64,000 nucleotides of DNA from Arion vulgaris (lineage: Eukaryota; Mollusca; Gastropoda; Stylommatophora; Arionidae), in assembly GCA_020796225.1 (NCBI GenBank), contig CM036753.1:4486501-4550500 (forward strand), read 5' to 3'. This document shows, piece after piece, positions 1-12,000 of this stretch (the stretch's first letter is position 1; each line of letters opens with the position of its first letter). The translations under genes were made by a program, and so were the position numbers. A model generated the notes under the pieces. It had not been told where the DNA came from, ran no database searches, and saw nothing but the letters and a program-made list of their open reading frames with translations.

Positions 1-760
1 AGTTGACCTGTTGACCTGCTTATTGTCATGACTTCTGTTTTGGAGGTGTTAATTTTCATGTCATATTTTTCGCATGTGGCTTGCAGGGCATTTATGTGTT
101 GTTGAAGTTTGTGTTCGTTGTTGTAAATTATACTCTGATCATCTGCAAAGAGTAGTTCGTTTATTAAATTGTAGTTGTTATCGAGGTTGTTATCTGTCTT
201 GGTTTCTTGCGTTATCCTGTCTATATAAATATTGAAAAGTATAGGCAAAGCACACATCCCTGCCTTACTCCTGATGATAATTCAAATTCGTCTGTCAGGC
301 CGCCTTGTTGACTACGCTTGAGCATTTTGGTATAGCGCTCTAATATTGTCTAATAGTTGGCCCTGAATTCCATATTCACTTAGTATGGTCCATAGTTTGT
401 TTCTGTTTATTCTATCAATGGCTTTTTCTTGGTCTATGAATGCTAAGTTGAGCTGTTTGTCATATTCTATGGTGTTTTCGCTGAGTTGCCTTAGTGTGAA
501 CAGGGCATCAGTGCAACTCTTTTCCTTTCTGAACCCAAATTGAGCGATGTTCAGCTGTGGTTCTATTATAGGTTTGATTCTAGATTCCAAAATTTTAGCA
601 TATAATTTCCCAACATGACTTAATAATGATATGCCTCTGTATGTATTGCATTCTCTTTTGTTGCCCTTTTTTCCATATTGGTATTATGATGGCTTTCTGC
701 CAATCTTTGGGGACTTCTCCTTCTGTCCAGGCTGACTTGAAGATTCTATGAATCCATTGT
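1..760 (-). mobile_element. LINE reverse transcriptase fragment (palm region), broken
   Basis: Read on the - strand from about 760 to 1, this encodes the fingers and palm of a non-LTR reverse transcriptase. Visible motifs are a YRGISLLS-like block, FGFRKEKSCTDA, LAFIDQEKAIDRI, a GVRQGCV block and the catalytic FADDQ box near position 150, followed by a KINTSKTEVMT block. The longest open piece is 92 codons (312-590). The copy is interrupted by frameshifts and runs off the left edge, so it is a dead 5'-truncated copy or part of a longer one. Family naming (RTE or Jockey-like) is not possible by eye. Confidence 0.85.
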
Positions 761-1344
761 ATTCATTAGTCATAATTCATATATTTTGTCTCCACGTTTA
801 TAATCTGTTATACCAGCTGAAAGCTAAAATATAAATACAAATAATGCATTTTTTTCTTTTTTCTAATTCTGTTTTGCCTCACAGCATCAAGATAAGAATA
901 GATTTCTAGAATAGGCTTTTGTGTGTAATCATAAATAGTGTTTTGTACCGCCTGTTATTTCTTAGATTCACTTTATACATGGACAGCCATTTGCTTTGTA
1001 TTTACTGTATCGGAGTAACATTGCTTTTTGAGACACACTGTCTGTTGGTAATGCGTGATGTGTGTTTATATTATTAATTTAATTCACAAAGGATACGCTG
1101 AAAGAGAATCACGATAACTCTCAGTTGTCATGTTTCGTCAAGTAAAATTCAAACCTGAAAATGATAAACCAAAATTATAATATAGTCCTATTTTAAACAT
1201 GCTCATCATAAGAAGTGATACAAAACGTACTGAGGGTTTTTTTAGATTAAAATCAATTTCACTGCAACAATTTAGACTACGCGCAGGCCACAACAGACAG
1301 ATAACATCTTTTCAATAGGCTAAAGATAGATACTTTTGAAGAAT
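761..1344. other. AT-rich intergenic DNA, no feature seen
   Basis: No convincing coding frame, tRNA-like box or tandem repeat is visible here. Confidence 0.4.
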
Positions 1345-1605
1345 TTTTTTTTTCCGTTTGCTATGAATTTAAGTGTCTAATATGGCATCTGACTAATTTT
1401 TGCATGAAGGCATGCTTTCCTATTATCAGTGTCCTTCATCATTCAGGAGATCCTTACTCTGACTTCAGAAGTACCTGTAATTTATATCCCCAAATAAGGG
1501 TCCTCCTGTAGTCCAACTGACTACAATGTGCACACAGAGAACATTTGATCAAGCTGGTCTTGAACCTTCAAATCTCCATGGCCTGTGGTCACTAGTGTAG
1601 ATTGT
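1345..1605 (-). repeat. Dispersed SINE-like repeat
   Basis: The segment around 1350-1470 (TGCTATGAATT...TTTTTGCATGAAGGCATGCTTTCC) recurs at 46335-46450. On the - strand the end near 1600 contains GGTTCAAGACC, which fits an RNA polymerase III B box, so a tRNA-derived SINE on the - strand is the likely identity. Confidence 0.5.
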
Positions 1606-3085
1606 TATTAACTTTGCTATCAGTGACTCCACTGATAAATGACTACTAAACATCTTTTACATAGTTGTCCAGCAAATGATAAGCAAGGAAGACTGATACG
1701 GCCATCATCAATACCACTGCAAAACAAGCTCTTGTGATCTTGACAACCTGTGGTGGACCACTGTTTTCTGTGATCATAGTTAAGGAGTCTGAGAGTGAAC
1801 AAAGAATAAGATATTAGTTTATTTTAGATCCTACTTCTTCATCCCTGAACTGCGGAGACATCAGATGATGGTCTGATACTGACATTCTTCTGAAACACTG
1901 AATATTACCCACACTGCCACCCTTCCTCCATTATCACACAACTTTTTTTCTGTCCTGCAACATGGACAATGATCTCATTTTCAGCTCCCTCCAGGTCTGT
2001 ATGATATAAACTTTTTTTGTAAACACTATCATGTTGTGACCAGTCCACTTATATCACACATCTATTTTAAAATGTACATCACGTGTCCATTAAAAAATGA
2101 CAGACAATAACTAGTAATTTGAAAATGTGCCCTGCCAGAATACAATTTCAGGTAAGCGTTTGAGAAACAGAAGGCAAGCTAACTCAAACTGCCTCAGGCT
2201 GACCCTTGTAATTATATTTACACAACATGATGTGTACACACAATGACTTTACTTACATCTTATTGTATACAACCAAGAATAACCAGCAAATTTGTGATTA
2301 ATATTTAACTTTAATGCTAGACTGTCTAATGAGTCTAGTCAGTGACAGTCACAGTAGTGTACTACTGTCAGAAGTCAGTGTACTGTATCACTGTAGTGTA
2401 AGTTAAGTGTAACGTTACGATGTGTGCGGTGCCTTAAAGTTAATTTTAATTAAGTTCATAAACTATAAACACTAGGGACTAATAACAGGTTAAACTAGCA
2501 TTTCTGACATCAGTAAATGTAATCAAACTTTCACAACTATTATAAATTATGATTGTAAGTACTGACTGTAATTGTAATTGACGATCATCATCATGAAACT
2601 GCTTTTAATTCTTGTAATTATCATTTATGACATAAAATTTAGAAACTATTTAATTTAAATTACAATAACATATTTATTATTATTATATTGATATTCAATA
2701 TGCTGATATGGTCTTACTTAAAACTGTTACTACATACTTTTGCAGGAAGAATTACGAGATTTTAGCTTCATGCAATATTACAAGTAAAAATGCTCGAAAT
2801 TATCAAACAAAAATAGGAAATGTTTACTCACTTTTACTCGGTATATTTCATCGATAATTGATATTATTATTTGAAATAGGCACCGAATACTATTTACACG
2901 TCTAACAACAAATAAACAATACAATCGTTGTACGTTTAGTTTCTGAGTGCACTTGCCCGATATTTTGCTTACTTTGTTACCGTTACTTTCCAGCAACGAC
3001 ACTAGCCAGTTACTTTTTCGTCAAATGTTAAATAATTTGTACCAGCTACTTAATTCAACGTTTTCTTGTGCTCCTGTACCAAGGT
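1606..3085. other. Non-coding AT-rich stretch
   Basis: No gene is supported. 2330-2430 is unusually rich in short ACAGT/ACTGT and GTACTGT motifs that partly pair with each other. A similar texture is seen at 6840-6930. The - strand open frame at 2778-3002 has no recognisable motif. Confidence 0.35.
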
Positions 3086-3089
3086 ATTG

Positions 3090-3230
3090 TTCTGTCTTCT
3101 TCTTCTTCTTTATCGTCACACTGCTACCGGGTTGTTGCCCAGTGTCGTGGTTTTCTGTTTTTTACTGTGGAGTTTGGATGCATTCTTCTTATTAAGTGGC
3201 CAAAGCACTTCATTCTTGTTTCTCACGTAT
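3090..3230 (-). mobile_element. LINE 3' tail fragment
   Basis: This matches the tail of the LINE copy at 45225-45545: the run CACTGCTACCGGGTTGTTGC followed by a TTTGGA(G)TTTGGATGCATTCTT block. Only one copy of the CTGCTACCGGGTTGTTGCCC unit is present here; there are three at 45236-45330. Confidence 0.65.
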
Positions 3231-3239
3231 AGAATATGC

Positions 3240-4365
3240 ATGCGCTCTCTAACAATTAGTCCTACGCAAACAGTGAGACTGGAAAGAATTCAGAATGAGG
3301 CTATGGCATCATTCTGGGATGCACCAAAGATACACCAGGAGTGTCAATGCGATTCCTTCTTGACCTCCCAACTATTCCTAACAGAATTGAAACTTGGAGG
3401 GTTCGATCACATCTAAGAATCAATGCAAACAAGGAACATCCTCTCCATGGAGAACTCATTATGGAGAAAGGGTGTAGACTCAATAGAGGCAGATCATGGC
3501 TGAGTCAGGCGGAAGATACTCTTAGGAAAATATGTGATCCTTCCGGAATTGAACCAGGAGAGGAATGGATTGCTGTGCCACCTCAATTTCAGACTGCTTT
3601 CACCGTTATTACATCTATTAAGAAAAACTGCGAACAAAATAATCCATCACTGATTAACGTGGAGGTTGAGGCCCTTTTGAATGACATCATCAACAATACA
3701 GATGTGATTATTTACACCGATGGTTCAGTCATTCGCCAACAACACTGTACTTGGGCTCTTCCAGCACGCTAAGGAGGAAAATAATAAGAGAGGACAGTGG
3801 GGCCTACGCAACAACCACAGGTAGTTTGACAATGGAGGTTCGGGTGACTACGGAGGCGAAGAAATGGTTGGCATCTCACAACTACTCTCGTGCTTTCATA
3901 ATCAGTGACTCCATGAGCGTGATTTGTAAAGTCAAATGAGGAATGGTGAGATGCAACTGGGTGGATGTACTGGTACAGACAATGATCAGAGAAATCACCT
4001 TCATTTTTGTCCTGGGCACGCAGGAGTTAAGGGTAATGAGCGAGCTGATAGATTTGCTGGCTTGGTTACAGTATCAGAGGAGCTGTCATGGATCGAAATG
4101 ACATTCTTCACGCATTGCGTCTTTCCGAACAGAGGAGTTTCAGGGCTGTGAATCCCACTCGCTGACCACATTGAGAGAGATGGGTATCAATTTTGGTGCA
4201 GCCCGAAAAGAAACTAAAAATGCAAATAGATTGATTAATCAACATTGAACTGGCGTGTTGGGCCGCTGGACGCTGCTGGATTTGCTGGGGCGGAGATCGG
4301 AGCACCTATGGACATGTCCGGAGTGCTATGATGATATTCCTCATATATTCCAGATAAGTTAATAA
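3240..4365 (+). mobile_element. LINE with RNase H domain, 3' part, frameshifted
   Basis: In shifting frames this encodes the end of a non-LTR retrotransposon polyprotein. It starts with an ERIQNEAM block (end of the reverse transcriptase module), then an RNase H domain with IYTDGS (first catalytic Asp, near 3715), TMEV (Glu, near 3830), IISDSMS (Asp, near 3900) and HFCPGHAGVKGNERADR (His and last Asp, 3985-4050). A conserved tail (GxLGRWTLLDLLGRRSEHLW) follows. At least three frame changes and stops make it inactive. Related tails lie at 33790, 53040 and 62340. Confidence 0.85.
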
Positions 4366-4399
4366 TTGGCTCTGGCCTACTCTATGTCATGACCTACTT

Positions 4400-5410
4400 A
4401 AACTACGATTACCGTTGGTCGTGTCTATGTAGATCAGGGATATCTGAAAAATTATCACGAGGGAGCGAACTGAGTAACCTTGATCTACCTGATATGACTT
4501 GAATATAGTTGAGAAGTGAACATCAAGATAGAGGTTGGTGCCATCAGAGCAGGGAACACAAACTGATTGGACATTCACTGCAGCTAATATGTCATGTATA
4601 TAGGCTTAAACGTGGTCTATCGTGGCTGGGCCGAGCAGAGGAAATCATAAAACTAGTATGTGCCATCCAGGACATAGATCATGGAGAAGAGTGATACCAA
4701 TACCCACTGAACACAGATAATTCTTTGTGATAGTCACCAAGATAAACAAAGCAAGTCGAGATTTGCTACTTACAATAGTCAACGCAGTAGTTGAAGCGTT
4801 AATAAATGACTATGCATCGGAGGAATATGATGTTGTCTCCACTGATGGCTCTGTGGTTCGGCACAGTCGGAGTGCATGGGTCTTTACGGCTAGACCTGAA
4901 GGAAAGGTCATCAAAGAGACAAGTGGAGCATATGCGACAACTACCAGCACCATGATTATGGAGGTCATGGCGGGAACAAAATCCCTGGAGTGGCTAAAGA
5001 CGCAAACATTCCTTCATGCATGCATGCTCAGCGACTCTATGAACATGACACAGAAGATCAAGACAGGTTATGTACGAAAGTAGTGGATGCAATTAGTACA
5101 AAATGGGACAACATAGACACCTAACTTCAACTTTGTCCAAGGTCATTCTGGGGTGAAGGGAAATGAGAGAGCAGAAGCAATGCGAGCAATGCTCGATCGA
5201 TAATGGGTCTTCTATGGACAAAAGCGACATCTCAACGCTCTAAGAGAAAACATACGCTCTGAAGATTTCAACGAAGAAGATAAAGGGTATTCTTTATCTC
5301 GTGTTGCGCAAGTTATGCATATCGATAGGTGCGGAGTATATCGGAGCAATTATGGACATGTCCGATGAAGATGATCCTCAAATGAACAATCATGTATACA
5401 CATCTATTAG
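4400..5410 (+). mobile_element. Second LINE RNase H fragment in tandem with the first
   Basis: This has the same layout as the copy just upstream. The first RNase H Asp lies in VSTDGS (near 4840), the Glu in MIMEVMA (near 4960), the Asp in LSDSMN (near 5030) and the closing part in FVQGHSGVKGNERAE (near 5140-5175). GAYATTT, between the first and second motifs, is shared by both copies. Stops and frame changes occur after 5083. The two copies are clearly diverged, so they are two insertions or an old duplication. Confidence 0.8.
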
Positions 5411-5529
5411 GTGACATCATGGCATTATATCAAGATAGCCAGAACTCATTAAGAATAACAGAAGGAATGCCCGACTGTCAGACAAGGATGTGCGCTATCC
5501 CCACTACTCTTTATCACATATATGAATAA

Positions 5530-5655
5530 AATAACTATGGATAAAATAACATTCGAACTGTCGTGTTGGGTGCTGGATATTTTCGGCAGAGATCGGAGCA
5601 CATATGGACATGTCCGGAGTATTATGACGATAGTCCTCATATAACTGATAACTCA
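5530..5655 (+). mobile_element. LINE tail remnant of the RNase H family
   Basis: GTGTTGGG..GATCGGAGCACATATGGACATGTCCGGAGTA..ATGACGATAGTCCTCATATAACTGA repeats the 3' end seen after 4250 and at 62480-62580. Confidence 0.7.
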
Positions 5656-6520
5656 AGAGTCAAATTCAGATAAGGATGAAATAAATGAACTGCTTTTCAT
5701 AGATGATCAGTGCCTGATACACCAAAAAGAACAAGACCTACAACAACATATTGACGACCTTGGACCACAATTTTATAAATCATCAACTGAAAATCAATAA
5801 CACTAACACCGAAATAATGAATATAGGAAGAAAACAACAAACTAAACATACATGTCAATGGCACTATAATGAACTAAGTGCAAGAATTAAAATACTTAGG
5901 AAACATATTTGCAGAAGATGAAAGACTAGACAGAGAATATACCAGTTTGCCCCATTGTTAAGGCACCCACACATCTCACGAACAGCTAAACAATATTTTC
6001 ATGATTTTCTGTATTAGGCGGGACATCTGCCCTAGGAGAGAGAAATTCCGGAGGACTGTTGGGGTGGCAAAGTTCAGCCCAGGACAAGCTATTTGATGAT
6101 GGTGATTCTGTGTTATCAGTGCAAAACCTAGACAATGAGCAAAGCACAGTAGCAAAAATAACTACATGTGAAATGCGATGCCTACGAAAAGTTACCAAGA
6201 ACACAAGGAAAGGCAGTCACCAACATCAGCATAAGAAAGAAAGTTGTGGCAGAACATTGCTTGAAATTCATTAGGAAACAAAGCATGAAGTGGTTCGGCT
6301 ACTTAATGCGAATGCAACTGAACTATACTGTGTACAGCCTTACAACAGAACATCAGGAAAGAAGGCGAGGGGAAGACCTCGAAGAAGATGGTTAGATGGC
6401 ATAGCAGAATCCTGTTGAAAACCAAAAATATTTATCACACAAGCCAATAAGAGCAGCGCAAGACTAAAACAGAAAACTACGACAGACAACCCGGGCTGTC
6501 GGTTGACGACGAAAGAAAGT
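5656..6520 (+). mobile_element. LINE reverse transcriptase C-terminal region, broken
   Basis: A degenerate catalytic box (LLFIDDQ, near 5690) is followed by the thumb and connector region, including the block LLRHP.IS, ITTCEMRCLRKV (near 6160) and KWFGYLMRM (near 6290). The same family occurs on the - strand at 45225-45900. The reading frame is cut by an unrelated LINE tail at about 5993-6105 and by several stops. Confidence 0.8.
5993..6105 (+). mobile_element. LINE tail inserted in another LINE
   Basis: The block encoding FRRTVGVAKFSPGQAI, followed by TTTGATGATG, is the 3' end of a different LINE family, also present at 12100-12270 (+) and 61725-61960 (-). It interrupts the reverse transcriptase frame on both sides. 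Confidence 0.65.
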
Positions 6521-7094
6521 TTACTTTCGATAACAGGTATTCGAGTAACGAGAAATTACTATTTGCACAGCACTACTGATTACTACTCTACTAACTAATA
6601 CTAACTTTGTCGAAGGTGTTTTAGCCACTTTTAGCACCTGTCAAGTCTTCCTTATGAGTTAGTGAGCTTGTAGTTTGCTTATGCTATTGTGAACAATATT
6701 TGAAAATAATGATGCTAGAAACTACTTGGGGTGATTACAGTACAGGTAATGTATACACAAATTCAGATTGGTTCGAACCAATGATTAGATTAGAGTTAAC
6801 AAATTTAAACGTATTCTTCCGTTCTACCTAACCTGACTAAAGTAAAGACTACGTCGACTGTCGTACGCAACTCACGGTACTGTGTTAACTGTGTACTCAG
6901 TGTACTGTCGACTACTGAGTCTGTCTAACAAAAGTAACCACTAACACTTCATATGACTCAGACAGAAGCAATAAAAAGTAGTCTAAAGTCCTTTGAACTC
7001 GAAACCCCAGCATAATTTCTAACCTTACCATGATTCAATCCTTCATTCACTATGAATAATATGATTCACAGACCAATCCATGAATTCATCTCCT
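6521..7094. other. Intergenic DNA, no gene seen
   Basis: No coding or RNA feature is recognised. 6840-6930 is rich in short GTACTGT/ACTGTGTA motifs similar to 2330-2430. Confidence 0.35.
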
Positions 7095-7860
7095 CTTCTA
7101 CCATTTACCTCTTTATAGAAGTGTTGGGGGTGTAGTGATCTTGTGTTAAGGCACTTTGTAGGCTGATATTCATTTGTGTAAGGCTGTTCTTGATGCAGAC
7201 ACTACATCTTTTGCCTGGTCTTCCTCTTGCTTTGTACTCGTTATACTTTTTTTCTGTGTGGCTCTCTGTGGTAGGCGATACCAGGGTATTCTTGTCAGGT
7301 GTCCAAACCATTTAAAATTTAATCTGTTGTTCTTTTATGAATTGCAATTGCATGACTGGTTTCACATCCAGTCTTCTGATTTCTTCATTTCTAATTTTGT
7401 CTCTTATTGTCACACCTGCAGCTCTTCTAAGACACATCATCTCTGTCATGATTTTCTGCTCATTAATGATTAGCTGCTGGTGTTGGCCAGAAAATCGTTC
7501 TTATGAGATTTGCTTCAGTTTTTAGCGGTATCTGATCTCTTTATGTGACACAGTGGTGTTAACTGTCCAAGTACCTTGTTAGCTTTTGTGCAACGATTGC
7601 TGATTTCGTTATCGATACTTCCATTTGCTGTGAAAATTGCTCCTAAGTATTTGGCCTCTGTTGTTTGTTTTATTTCTATGTTCTGGAGTTTTAAAGTTTA
7701 TGTAAGGCTTTCAGGTTGTCTACTTATTGCCATTGTCTCTGTCTTTATTATATTTATTTTCATGTTGTACTTCTCACCCTTGATGTTAACTAAGCTCAAA
7801 TAGTTGGAGAGATTCTTCTTTTCTGCAATCAGTACTTGGTCATCTGCAAATAAAAAATCA
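7095..7860 (-). mobile_element. LINE reverse transcriptase C-terminal fragment
   Basis: On the - strand the catalytic box FADDQVLIAEKK lies at about 7815-7850, then KMKIN-like KTETMAIS, and at the 3' end EYKARGRPGKR and SLQSALTQDHYTPNT. The closest relative in the window is the + strand copy at 14592-15030, which has the same ending. Frames are broken. Confidence 0.85.
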
Positions 7861-7914
7861 CTAATCAGCTATTTAATATTGCAGTCCTCTTCCCCCCTCT
7901 TCCTCCTCCCTATA

Positions 7915-8060
7915 TACATCGTTGCGTTTTTACCAAAAGACCTTTTTATCAAGCAAAAGTTACAAAGAAAGCCAAGAAATTCAGTCTTCCTATACAGCAG
8001 ACACAATATATATCACCAGACAATAAATCCACAACAGCCCTAAAATGAAAATATGTGCAA
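7915..8060 (-). repeat. Penelope-like element terminal remnant
   Basis: ACCAAAAGACCTTTTTATCAAGC matches the terminal block of the Penelope-like pair at 54701-56677 (ACCAAAAGGCCTTTATCAAGC). The downstream TCAGTCTTCCTATACAGCAGACA is shared with the copy at 11940-12010. Confidence 0.6.
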
Positions 8061-8274
8061 TTACTACAATATCTTTTTTTGGTAGGATCACACATGTGAT
8101 CACCTGGCAAATGATACAAGTTTGGGCCATCCACAATATACCAAGCTTGATTCTCATGCCTCAACTATCATTAGTATTCATGTATAGGGATATCTTTGGT
8201 AAGAGATAACAAGCATGTAGGCTTTTGTTTGAGCGATAACACAATGGGAACATAGTGACAGAAAACTATGCATA

Positions 8275-8560
8275 TATCTCATTTTACATTGGAAGTGTCT
8301 CTAGTATTACCAAGGACTATATGCATACCTTCATTCTGAACCTGTTGCAGGCATTCCCATTGTGATTGCATTATTATGAGGATGCCAAGTTTGTAATCCA
8401 CCGCTGACATAACTATTTGATAGAACAGGAGAACAAGCAGAAGCTGCTTGAAGTGTGCAGCTACCATAACTTTGAGAGCTGCAGGACAATGTTTTAATGC
8501 TCTTTATTTGTTCAATGTGATGTATTTGAGATAGGCTGCAATTTAATTCCAAAATATTGC
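8275..8560 (-). mobile_element. LINE fragment upstream of RNase H module
   Basis: The - strand encodes LLFYQIVMSAVDYKLGI and LQQVQNEGMHIVLGNTRDT, the end of a reverse transcriptase. The same QVQNEGM.IVLG.TRDT block starts the copy at 46770. No RNase H part follows. Confidence 0.7.
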
Positions 8561-8837
8561 CTCCTGGTGCCACAGTTTTCAATATCTTATATCTGAAACT
8601 GATTCAAAGTGAGGATGTTGCAATTCTTAGCCCTAGCTTGCTTTCTGTATCATTCTGCAGTTTGTCATATTAATGAAATATTACCTCTGTCCTTCTTTTT
8701 TAAACAGAATCATAATGTTGGGAATTTGTGATGGAGACATAATTTCTACAAACAGTAGTAGTGCCTGTATCCTAATATTAAAATTATGATCAAGATTGTC
8801 TATTACTACCAGACCTTATGAACCGCGACTCTTTGAG

Positions 8838-8883
8838 ATGGGTATCCTCTTGTCTAAGCTATGGAGCTTTTTTACAAATGAAG
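8838..8883 (+). CDS. ARL5: ARL5 exon 1 (start codon)
   Basis: It encodes [15 protein letters not shown] plus one base. The ATG is preceded by TTTGAG and followed by G, an acceptable context. The donor GTAATT follows at 8884. The 5' UTR boundary cannot be seen. Confidence 0.92.
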
Positions 8884-8964
8884 GTAATTCTATTTATATA
8901 AGTATCTGTTAACAGTAGCACCAATGTTATGCCACAGTTGTAAGATGCAAAAAGTGTGAATTCA

Positions 8965-9032
<68 letters not shown>

Positions 9033-12000
9033 AATGTAAGTCACGGACCATATCAGAAACATTAAAGAACAATATCTTCTGAGTGCTACAGAAACATTCT
9101 TAGAATGACCTGGACAGAGAAAAGACAAAATATAGACATCTTACCTGACCTTAAGATTGGAGAGAACAGTAACGGAGAGAATGGTTCATGAGAGAGGGAG
9201 TGACCAAGATAACAGTGGCAGCCGGATATTAATGAAACTTTGAATATGACATTTAAGGAGGCGGGCAAATTTTCTTCTGAGACCAAGATATGAGTGCTAC
9301 ATTCTGAGACATGTTGCATCAGACTTTTATATTTATTACAGTATATATTTACACAGTCATGCCAACTTTACTTCTCAGTGCTACTCTGGAACGCAACTTT
9401 ACTTCTCAGTGCTTCTCTGCAACCCAACTTTACTTCTCAGTGCTTCTCTGAACCCAACTTCTACTTCTCAGAACACAACTTTACTTCTCAGTGCTTCTCT
9501 GCAATCCAACTTTACTTCTCAGTGCTTCTCTGGAACTGGAGGAGGATTTAGATTTTGCAGACGATCGAGCACTCCTCTCCCACAGACATCAACAGATGCA
9601 AGAGAAAACCACTAAACTGGAAACAATCCCACAACAACTGGGTCTGACTTCATGGGGAAGAACAAAGATCATGAGATTAACTGCTAATTCCAGAGACCCG
9701 ATCATACTGAGAGGATCACCATTAAAGGAGGTGGACACATTTACATATCTGGGAAGTGTTATCAACATTCAAGGTGGCTCAGATGAAGATCTTAGGGTTA
9801 CAATACAAAAGGCAAGATCAGCATTTGCCATTCTGAAGAGCATATGGAGTTCCAGAATGATCAGGAATAAAACTAAGATAATGATATTTAACTCAAATGT
9901 CAAGTCTATCCTTCTAAATGGAGCGGAGACATGGAAAACAACTAAGGGAACACCAAAAAGTTGCAGACATTCGTCAATAGATGCCTGCACAGGATACTCC
10001 ATGTGCGATGGTATGACAGGACTACAAACAGGGAACTCTGGGATAGAACAGGACAACAACAGGTGCAGCAAGAAAAAGGAGCAGAAGGTGGCGATGAATA
10101 GGACACACACTGAGAAAACCCCTAACAGCATCACAAGACAGGCTCCCCGATGGAACCCCCATGGCAATATAGAAGTAGGGGAAGACCCAGGAACACCTGG
10201 AGATGGGAGTTGGAGATGGAATGCAAGAAAATGGGGAAAGAGTGGAGAGATCTGGAAAAGATAGCCTTGGATAGGCGAGCATGGAAGGACTTGGTTGCGA
10301 ACCTATGCTTCCCTAGGGGCGAAGGGTGAAGAAGAAGACTCATTTAAAAAGTGTACATGCAGTAGATACATACAGTAACGACGTTATCTTCTTATCTACA
10401 GAGCACAAAATCATCATAGTTGGCCTTGACAATGCTGGGAAAACTACAATATTATATCAATTGTAAGTAAGAATCATAAATGTGCATACTTGTATGTTTG
10501 TTGAAGTCAGGTATTTCTGACTTTAATTATTGAAAAATTAGTTGAATCACATTTGCTTAATTTTTATTTAGAATATTATGTCAGATGTGTTATTTACTGA
10601 GTGCTTGCATGCTTATCCTAAACGCCCATCCTTGTTATAGACTTGACAATTTCTAGAGAGAGAAATCACAGGTGTTGCCCTGTAGACATGGTGGTCACTG
10701 GTTTTTTCTTGTCTATATTGCAAACAGATTACATAGCATTCATGATTTCGCCCACTACCTTACAGTACGGTAGCTCTCCCTCGATACCCACCCATTTTGC
10801 CATACTACACTAAGCCGTAGTCTGTTTCCAGGGTCACTGCATGTAGGTGGGGGCCTTGTCCAGTGCCAGTTCACTGACTCTGGCGCATCGATGTCACTTT
10901 GTTTCATTGCACCTGCGACCCAGTGCTGTTTATCATTTCTGTTATTGATTTTTAAATGACATGATGTTTAACCTTCCAGTATCTTCTCGTTATATTAATT
11001 TGTTACTCAGATTTGTTTTTTACTTGATATTCAATAATGTTTGTAACTTTTTATGGATACACTTGTGGCTTCATAGCTATAAATGTGTTGATTGTGAATA
11101 AGTATGGTAAGCATCCTAGCTATAATGATTGCATTACTATGTTTAACAGTCTAGCTTTTATGGATGTTTGACTGGTCAACACCTGAACTATAATAGATGT
11201 GTAACTAGTGAACACCTCAACTGATTCACTGGGAAGTCACTATAAAGTCCTCTTTATACAATGGCTTGCCAACACTCTACATGAGTGAGAATTCAGTGAC
11301 ATTTATTTAAACGTATCATTTTATATTGGCTGGAAATTGCTCATATTTAAAAGTAAATATCAATATGAATAGAGACCAAATGATTCATCCATGTTTGATT
11401 CAAAATCATGAACTTTTTCATAAATTTTTTGTTAGTTTCTTTGTGAACAGATCACAGAAGACCCTATGATGAATCACAGTTTTCATAATTTTTGTCACTG
11501 CATATATGAAATATCTGGGGGTTTCTGTGGCTAAGTGGTTAAGTTTTCTTTTGCATTTAGAAATTCATGGGTCTCCTTTGGATTTCGCTGTTTTGTTCAC
11601 AATTTAATTTTTCCGGAAATCTCTAGGATTGTTGCTGGAGCTATGGAGTTTGTGCTTTGTACAACACTCTCTGCAGGTAGCTGGCCATTTCTGTGGAGAG
11701 GGACAGATCCATATGGGGAAATCTGGTGCAATGAAGTCAGCCATTTGTCTTTAAACCCACTTTTTAAGACATGTAATATCTAATAAAGAGAAAACAGTTG
11801 AACTGGATCATCAATAGTATTATTAATATAAGGGAAGACTGCAGTAAAACTATGAAGCAATAACAAAACGTGAAAAAACAAAGAGTACTGTAGTTTTACA
11901 AAGTACAAAAACAATATAAACAATGTTTTGACCAAAAGACTTTTATCATGCAAAGGATACAAAAAAAGCTAAGTAATACAGACTTCCTATACTGCAGACA

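Noticed and set aside
9491..10264. Intact 257-codon gene
   Set aside because: It starts in a tandem repeat and runs into a frameshifted reverse transcriptase.
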